Positions 7,389 through 12,322 of a stretch of DNA of 12,322 nt are shown piece after piece (the first letter of the stretch is position 1; each line of letters starts with the position of its first letter). Location: positions 1 to 12,322 of the forward strand of contig CAMDEL010000025.1 of assembly GCA_945896765.1 (NCBI GenBank), read 5' to 3'. This stretch comes from Singulisphaera sp. GP187 (GTDB taxonomy: Bacteria > Planctomycetota > Phycisphaerae > Phycisphaerales > SM1A02). The position numbers and the translations under genes are program-made. The notes beneath the pieces are model-generated. The model searched no databases. It was not told the origin of the DNA and saw nothing but the letters and a program-made list of their open reading frames with translations.

Positions 7389-8986
7389 TCGAAGCTATGT
7401 CACCACGCTTGATTCTTCTTGCTCCAGAGATGATTCTCTTTGTCGCTGCGGTGACCGTCGCGATCTTGGGTCTTTCGAAGAATCACGGAATTCGTGCATC
7501 TCTGCCATTTATCACTTGCGCTGCATTGATCGCTTCGATCGCCGCCGTGCCGTTGACTTGGACCAATGAGAATGCTCAAGCAGCCAATCTGCTGTTGCCG
7601 ACGCTTGGACGATTCGTCAAGCCACTCTTGGCTGGAGTCGGCGTATTGCTCGTTCTGCTTTCGGTCGGTTCTGTCGATCGGAAAATGGAAGAATCTGTCG
7701 CACGAGGTCGAATGGCGTTCGATCCGCAGCGCGTCGTGCGTGGCGAGTTCTATGCATTCTTTCTTCTCAGCATTATGGGCGCGATGCTTTTGTGCAATGC
7801 GCAAGACTTGATTTGGCTTTTCCTCGCCATTGAATTGGTCTCTCTCCCCACATACATCATGGTTGCCATCGGCGGTTCAGGAAATCGAAATCAAGAAGCT
7901 GCCGTCAAATATTTCTTTCTCGGAGCAATGAGCACCGCAGTCTTCTTGTACGGCTTCGCGCTCTTGTATGGTTCGACGGGTTCGCTGCAGTTCTTGGAAA
8001 TTCGAAGTGCATTGGCAACTCAATCTGCCGGCAGCGGGATTGACACGCTGGCAACCATTGGAATTGTTTTGATTCTCTTGGGACTTTGCTTCAAGATCAC
8101 CGCAGTTCCGATGCAGTTTTATGCTCCAGACGTCTATGAAGGCGCGCCAACGCACGTCACTGCATTCTTGGCATTCGTTCCAAAGACTGCGGGATTCACA
8201 GCAATGGTGCTCATCTTGACATGTGTTGGATGGAGCGGTCACACGCTGATTGATACTGATGGAATTCGTATTCCATACAACGGATTGCCGACACCAATCG
8301 CAGCGATTTTATGGATGATCGCAATACTCACGATGACTCTTGGAAACATCGGAGCGCTCTTGCAGTCATCTGTGAAGCGAATGTTGGCGTATAGCTCCGT
8401 TGCACACTCTGGGTACTTGATCCTCGGATTGATCGCAGGTGCAACGGCTGGTATCGAAGCGCTCTTTTTCTATCTCCTTGCATATGGCGTGATGACCACT
8501 GCATCGTTCGCTGTGCTGGCATCAATTGAACGCCGCGGTGAGGAAATCAATTCGTTCTCCGATCTTGCTGGGCTGCGTTTGCGACATCCAGTCATGGCAT
8601 GGATGCTTGCGATCTCTGCAGCATCGCTGGTTGGAATGCCGCCGTTCATCGGATTTTTCGGCAAGATATATCTCTTTATCGCCGCATTCGAAGCGGATCA
8701 ATTTGGATTGGTTCTTGCTGCGGTTCTCAACAGTGCAATCAGCGGTTTGTACTACTTGAAGTTGGCAATCGTTCCTTTGGTTGCTCCACCATCGGCGCGA
8801 TCCGAAGAAGTGACATCGGTTCCAAGTCGCTGGCCTTTTATCGCTGCAGTCGTTTGCGGAGTCGGAACAATCTTCTTGTCGGCAATTGCTGGAACATTGG
8901 TTGGGGCGGCAAAAAGTTCTGCGCAAGCTTCGCCGATTGTTCTGACTGCATCGCAGGCAGCGTTGCCCACAGCCTCGACGCATTGA
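7385..8986 (+). CDS. nuoN: NADH-quinone oxidoreductase subunit N
   Basis: NuoN is the antiporter-like pump nearest the NuoJ/K end of the complex I membrane arm (ND2 homologue). Conserved charges are E150 (LFLAIELVSLPTYIM), K175 (EAAVKYFFLGAMSTAVFLYG), K237 (GLCFKITAVPMQFYAPDVYE), K267 (FVPKTAGF) and K427 (GFFGKIYLF). They match E133, K158, K217, K247 and K395 of E. coli. The APDVYEGAPTHVTAFL block at 247-262 is diagnostic. The length is 533 residues against 485 in E. coli. The frame is open upstream to an ATG at 7271 inside nuoM, but the ATG at 7385 makes the ATGA overlap used elsewhere in this operon and fits the family N-terminus. An in-frame ATG at 7397 is also possible, because GAGG at 7378-7381 is rather close to 7385. 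It is the last nuo gene here, with the tRNA following after 16 bases. Confidence 0.95.
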   Translation: MIEAMSPRLILLAPEMILFVAAVTVAILGLSKNHGIRASLPFITCAALIASIAAVPLTWTNENAQAANLLLPTLGRFVKPLLAGVGVLLVLLSVGSVDRKMEESVARGRMAFDPQRVVRGEFYAFFLLSIMGAMLLCNAQDLIWLFLAIELVSLPTYIMVAIGGSGNRNQEAAVKYFFLGAMSTAVFLYGFALLYGSTGSLQFLEIRSALATQSAGSGIDTLATIGIVLILLGLCFKITAVPMQFYAPDVYEGAPTHVTAFLAFVPKTAGFTAMVLILTCVGWSGHTLIDTDGIRIPYNGLPTPIAAILWMIAILTMTLGNIGALLQSSVKRMLAYSSVAHSGYLILGLIAGATAGIEALFFYLLAYGVMTTASFAVLASIERRGEEINSFSDLAGLRLRHPVMAWMLAISAASLVGMPPFIGFFGKIYLFIAAFEADQFGLVLAAVLNSAISGLYYLKLAIVPLVAPPSARSEEVTSVPSRWPFIAAVVCGVGTIFLSAIAGTLVGAAKSSAQASPIVLTASQAALPTASTH

Positions 8987-9002
8987 TATCATTCGATTTC
9001 AA

Positions 9003-9076
9003 GCGACCATAGCTCAATTGGATAGAGCACGAGCCTACGAAGCTCGGGGTTGCAGGTTCAAGTCCTGCTGGTCGCG
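9003..9076 (+). tRNA. tRNA-Arg (anticodon ACG)
   Basis: A full cloverleaf can be folded. The acceptor stem GCGACCA (9003-9009) pairs perfectly with TGGTCGC (9069-9075), with G9076 as discriminator. The D stem is GCTC/GAGC (9012-9015, 9025-9028). The anticodon stem CGAGC/GCTCG (9030-9034, 9042-9046) encloses the loop CTACGAA with anticodon ACG at 9037-9039. The T stem GCAGG/CCTGC (9052-9056, 9064-9068) carries the loop TTCAAGT. The 3' CCA is not encoded, so a CCA-adding enzyme must supply it. In bacteria A34 of this tRNA is normally deaminated to inosine by TadA to read CGU, CGC and CGA codons. It lies 16 bases after nuoN and 33 before polX on the same strand. No clear promoter or terminator is visible, so it may be cut out of a longer mRNA. 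Confidence 0.96.
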
Positions 9077-9099
9077 CTACTTTTTTCTCTCGAATCCAC

Positions 9100-9104
9100 A
9101 GGAG
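9100..9104 (+). promoter_or_regulatory. Ribosome-binding site deciding the polX GTG start
   Basis: AGGAG lies five bases ahead of the GTG at 9110. It fixes the start there; the alternative ATG at 9050 lies inside the tRNA and is excluded. Confidence 0.8.
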
Positions 9105-9109
9105 TCACC

Positions 9110-10876
9110 GTGGCGACCAATCAAGAATGTGCGAATGTCTTTACGAAGATCGCAGATCTGCTCGAGATCACTGGAGCAAATGGCTTCAAGGTGAATGCAT
9201 ACCGCAAGGCTGCTCGGTCTTGCGAGAATGAATCACGAGAACTTGGTCGGCTCGCACGTGAAAACCCTACTGAACTTCGCACCGTCGAAGGAATCGGCGA
9301 GAGCACCGCCGCGAAAATTGTGGAACTGGAAACTGTTGGAAAAGTTGCTGAACTTGAAGCGCTCCAATCAAAAGTTCCCCCAGGATTGCCTGCGCTTCTC
9401 ACCTTGCAGGGCGTCGGTCCAAAGTCTGTAAAACTTCTCTGGGATTCAGCCAAAGTCACCAATATCGATGAATTGCGCGCTGCGATTGCAAGTGGCGCCC
9501 TGCTCACCGTCGAGCGTATGGGCGAGAAAACAATTGCAAATCTTCGCGATGCCGTCGCTGCGCATGATGCAGCTGGCGCGGGTCCTGTTCGTTATCGATT
9601 GGGCGAAGCCATACCTGTCGCTGAATCGATGCTGAAAATCTTGCGCGCTGCCCATGGCACTGTGCGCGTGGCCTTTGCAGGGAGCGCTCGACGCGGACGA
9701 GAGACCGTTGGCGATCTCGACCTTCTCGTTTCAAGCGAAGATCCCGCTGCAGCGAAGGCCGCGTTCTTGAATTGCGCAGGAATTGGAAAAGTTCTTGCGC
9801 AAGGCGATACAAAATGCTCCGTACAATTGGCAACTGGAATACAAGTCGACCTTCGCATCGTGAAAGACAACGCATTTGGCGCAGCGCTGATGTATTTCAC
9901 CGGAAGTGTTGACCACAATGTTCTTCTGCGGGAACGCGCGATTGCACGCGGAATGCGGCTGAATGAATATGGTCTTTTTCGCGTGCCGAAAGGAAACTCA
10001 GAAGGCGCGGATCTTCCCCTTGTCGCAGCTGAAACCGAAGAGTCGATCTATCGCGCACTGGAACTTCCCTACTGCCCACCAGAATTGCGCGAGATGCACG
10101 GTTCGGATTTGACGAAACCGTCACCGATATTGATCGAACTTGCTGACATCAAAGCAGAACTCCATTCACATACCACAGCAAGTGATGGCGATATGAGCAT
10201 CATTGAACTCGCATCACTTGCGAAGGCTCGAGGTTTTCACACCATCGCCGTGACCGATCACAGTCGAGCGAGCGCGCAAGCGAATGGACTCTCGGTCGAG
10301 CGATTGCTGAAGCACATTGACGCGATTCGTGAAGCAGAAGCAAAACTTGGAGGCATACGAATTCTCGCTGGAAGTGAAGTCGACATCATGGCCGATGGTC
10401 GATTGGATTATGAGGATGACATTCTTGCGAAATTGGATGTCGTTGTGGCCAGTCCACATACCGCTCTCAAGCAAGCACCTCAAGCTGCAACCGATCGACT
10501 CCTCCGCGCAATTCGCCATCCACTTGTTCATATTCTCGGGCATCCAACGGGCCGAATCATTCAAGGTCGCGAGGGTCTCGCTCCAGATATGGAATTGCTT
10601 TGTCGAACAGCAAAGGAATGCGGCACTGCGATGGAGATCAACTGCCACTGGTCGCGGCTTGACTTGCGCGATCAGCATGTCCGCATCGCCGTTGCATCTG
10701 GTTGCATGATTGCCATCGACTGTGATATTCACTCTCCCGGCGATGCCGACAATCTTCGTTATGGCATCGCAACCGCTCGTCGTGGTGGGCTCACTGCTAC
10801 CGGATGCGTCAACACATTGTCCGCAGCAAATCTGCACGAATGGCTGTTCAGCAAGCGATCGTCACTTCGACCATAA
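9110..10876 (+). CDS. polX: Bacterial family X DNA polymerase with C-terminal PHP domain
   Basis: This 588-residue protein has the usual bacterial PolX layout and should act in gap-filling and base-excision repair with polymerase plus 3'-5' exonuclease or AP-endonuclease activity. Residues 1-90 form the 8-kDa-like domain with a helix-hairpin-helix (VEGIGESTAAKI, 59-70); a second hairpin follows at 97-110 (LTLQGVGPKSVKLL). The polymerase palm shows G191-SARRGRETVGD202-LD204, with the third carboxylate at D247 (IQVDLRIV), then YFTGSVDHNVLLRERA. The PHP domain keeps metal ligands H352/H354, D383/H384 (VTDHS), E423 (GSEVDI), H450, H478 (GHPTGR) and D539/H541. The last motif reads IDCDIHSP instead of the more usual STDAHxx, but its ligands are kept. 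The GTG start at 9110 follows AGGAG and matches the family N-terminus. ffh follows after 25 bases. Confidence 0.94.
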   Translation: MATNQECANVFTKIADLLEITGANGFKVNAYRKAARSCENESRELGRLARENPTELRTVEGIGESTAAKIVELETVGKVAELEALQSKVPPGLPALLTLQGVGPKSVKLLWDSAKVTNIDELRAAIASGALLTVERMGEKTIANLRDAVAAHDAAGAGPVRYRLGEAIPVAESMLKILRAAHGTVRVAFAGSARRGRETVGDLDLLVSSEDPAAAKAAFLNCAGIGKVLAQGDTKCSVQLATGIQVDLRIVKDNAFGAALMYFTGSVDHNVLLRERAIARGMRLNEYGLFRVPKGNSEGADLPLVAAETEESIYRALELPYCPPELREMHGSDLTKPSPILIELADIKAELHSHTTASDGDMSIIELASLAKARGFHTIAVTDHSRASAQANGLSVERLLKHIDAIREAEAKLGGIRILAGSEVDIMADGRLDYEDDILAKLDVVVASPHTALKQAPQAATDRLLRAIRHPLVHILGHPTGRIIQGREGLAPDMELLCRTAKECGTAMEINCHWSRLDLRDQHVRIAVASGCMIAIDCDIHSPGDADNLRYGIATARRGGLTATGCVNTLSAANLHEWLFSKRSSLRP

Positions 10877-10901
10877 GTTCCTACGCTAGGATCAGACTTC
10901 G

Positions 10902-12322
10902 ATGTTTGAATCACTCACAGAGAATCTCTCGGGCGCACTTCGAAACCTGACCGGACGAGGTCGCATTTCCGAATCGAATGTTCGTGAGGCGATGGGCACG
11001 ATTGAAACTGCGCTACTCGAAGCAGATGTCAATCGTGAAATCGTAAAAACTTTCTGCGCCGATGTTCTTCAGGATGCGCTTGGTTCTGAAGTGCTACGAA
11101 GTCTTCGACCCGATGAACAGATGATCGGCATCGTTCATAAGCGCCTTGTCGCATTGATGGGCACAAGTGCATCGCGACTTTCATTTGTCGAACCTGGGCC
11201 AACTGTTCTGATGCTTTGCGGATTGCAAGGCGCAGGAAAAACAACCACCTGCGGCAAACTGGCTGCTTGGATTGGTCGGCGCGGCAAAAGCGTTCTTGTC
11301 GCAGCGTGCGATTTACAGCGCCCCGCTGCAGTGGATCAGCTGCGAATTGTTGTCGAAGGTGCTGCAAGTGCTGCAGGCGGCAGTCGCATCGCATTCCACG
11401 GCGAGCCAGATCAATGCGCAGATCAGCCCGGTGCGAAGCCTGGCAGCGCGGTTGGTGTAGCGAAGCGCGCGCTGCTGAAAGCCCGTGCAGAGCGCTTCGA
11501 TGTGTTGATCATTGATACAGCAGGTCGACTGCATATCGACGATGCATTAATGCGAGAACTGGAATCTGTTGATAGTGCAATCGAAGCGCATGAGATTCTT
11601 TTGGTCGTTGATTCGATGACTGGACAAGATGCTGTCAACAGTGCGAAGGCTTTTCATCAGCGTTTGAATATTGATGGCGTCATCCTGACCAAACTCGATT
11701 CTGACACGCGCGGCGGCGCAGCACTTTCAGTTCGGCAAGTCACAGGCGCTCCAATCAAATTTGTTGGCGTTAGCGAACACTGGGACGGACTCGATGAATT
11801 TGATCCCGAAAGAATGGCTGGCCGAATCTTGGGAATGGGCGATGTTGTTTCGCTCGTTGAAAAGGTTCAAGGACAGGTCGATGAAAAAGAAGCAGAGAAA
11901 CTTACCGAAAAGATGTCGCGTGGTCAGTTGGACATGGATGATTTCCTGAGTCAACTGAAATCAATTCGGCGCATGGGACCGCTGAAACAGATTCTTGGAC
12001 TTCTTCCTGGAGTCGGTTCCATGATGAAGGATGTTGACATCGACGAAAAGCAATTTGATCGAATCGAAGGAATGATTCGTTCGATGACCAAGAAAGAGCG
12101 AGCCACGCCAACACTCATTGATCGCAGTCGCGTCAAACGCATTGCCGCTGGCAGCGGAACCAATGCAGTCGAAGTTGGTCGACTGACAAAGCAATTCGAG
12201 ATGATGCAGAAGATGATGAAGCAAATGAGCGGTGGCGGAATGATGGGCAAGATGAATGCGATGCGCGAGATGGCCGCAGGCGGTGGAATGCCCAATATGT
12301 CTGGCGCATCCGGTGCGCGCCC
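10902..12322 (+). CDS. ffh: Signal recognition particle GTPase Ffh (3' end outside window)
   Basis: Ffh binds 4.5S/SRP RNA and signal peptides and delivers ribosome-nascent chains to FtsY at the membrane. The frame is open for 473 codons to the window end, with no stop. Seen in order are the N domain (1-95), the P-loop G107-LQGAGKTT115, DLQRPAAVDQL at 137-147 (usually DVYRPAA or DTYRPAA), the G3 motif DTAGR at 205-209, G4 TKLD at 263-266 and SDTRGGAALS at 267-276. The Met-rich M domain follows with KQILGLLPGVGSMM (362-375) and the RNA-binding SGTNAVEVGRL...MMQKMMKQM region (418-442). Between RPAA and DTAG there are 61 residues, against 45 in E. coli Ffh, so about 16 residues are inserted near 149-185. 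Only a short tail is likely missing. AGGA at 10888-10891 is a weak ribosome-binding site ten bases before the ATG. It probably shares a transcript with polX. Confidence 0.94.
   Translation, partial: MFESLTENLSGALRNLTGRGRISESNVREAMGTIETALLEADVNREIVKTFCADVLQDALGSEVLRSLRPDEQMIGIVHKRLVALMGTSASRLSFVEPGPTVLMLCGLQGAGKTTTCGKLAAWIGRRGKSVLVAACDLQRPAAVDQLRIVVEGAASAAGGSRIAFHGEPDQCADQPGAKPGSAVGVAKRALLKARAERFDVLIIDTAGRLHIDDALMRELESVDSAIEAHEILLVVDSMTGQDAVNSAKAFHQRLNIDGVILTKLDSDTRGGAALSVRQVTGAPIKFVGVSEHWDGLDEFDPERMAGRILGMGDVVSLVEKVQGQVDEKEAEKLTEKMSRGQLDMDDFLSQLKSIRRMGPLKQILGLLPGVGSMMKDVDIDEKQFDRIEGMIRSMTKKERATPTLIDRSRVKRIAAGSGTNAVEVGRLTKQFEMMQKMMKQMSGGGMMGKMNAMREMAAGGGMPNMSGASGAR

Noticed and set aside
9003..9076. 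tRNA gene considered as a phage or island attachment site
   Set aside because: No integrase, direct repeat of the tRNA 3' end or foreign-looking sequence is present; housekeeping genes flank both sides.
9060..9088. tRNA T-arm hairpin plus TTTTTT considered as an intrinsic terminator
   Set aside because: The T stem ends about 12 bases before the T-run, too far for a standard terminator. At most it may cause pausing.
9050..9109. Possible ATG start of polX at 9050, which would give a hydrophobic, signal-like leader
   Set aside because: The sequence lies in the tRNA anticodon and T arms. AGGAG before the GTG at 9110 and the family N-terminus fix the start there.
10880..10890. CCTA-CGC-TAGG inverted repeat between polX and ffh
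   Set aside because: A four-pair stem with no T-run is too weak to call a terminator.
1..12322. A new defence, mobile or biosynthetic system in the window
   Set aside because: Every long coding frame is explained by a known family except for the generic SRPBCC ligand question. The unusual features are variations inside known proteins.

Overview
The window is ordinary, densely packed bacterial chromosome of roughly balanced base composition, with about ten protein genes and one tRNA. There is no phage, transposon, CRISPR array or defence system, and no stretch over 300 bases lacks a gene; the longest non-coding stretch is the 124-base divergent region at 2154-2277. The organism is a Gram-negative-type bacterium with an aerobic-type complex I. 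I lean towards Planctomycetota (perhaps Phycisphaerae-like), based on an unusual Ffh G-domain and an enlarged NuoJ, but this is inference from memory of the families and a search would be needed to settle it.

Left part (1-2153). The 3' end of lysA (diaminopimelate decarboxylase, last step of lysine synthesis) is followed 18 bases later by a small SRPBCC/AHSA1-like protein. Facing them on the minus strand, with only three bases between stop codons, is a pgsA-pgpA pair. The two genes overlap by four bases and encode consecutive enzymes of phosphatidylglycerol synthesis: PgsA makes phosphatidylglycerophosphate and PgpA dephosphorylates it.

Middle (2154-8986). A short divergent intergenic region leads into nuoJ-nuoK-nuoL-nuoM-nuoN, five membrane-arm subunits of NADH:quinone oxidoreductase (complex I). 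Junctions are either ATGA overlaps or a one-base gap, so the operon is tightly translationally coupled. NuoL, NuoM and NuoN carry the acidic and lysine residues of the proton-pumping half-channels. NuoJ is far longer than usual, with two extra N-terminal membrane segments and a soluble loop, and NuoL has a His/Asp-rich insert built on a 9-base tandem repeat. NuoA, B, C, D, E, F, G, H and I are not in the window.

Right part (8987-12322). A well-formed tRNA-Arg(ACG) sits 16 bases after nuoN. Next comes polX (family X DNA polymerase with a PHP nuclease domain, base-excision repair), starting at a GTG behind a good ribosome-binding site. Last is ffh, the signal recognition particle GTPase, which is open to the window end and lacks only its last residues.

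I found no convincing new multi-gene system. The most unusual signals are the remodelled NuoJ, the NuoL histidine repeat and the enlarged Ffh GTPase insert.
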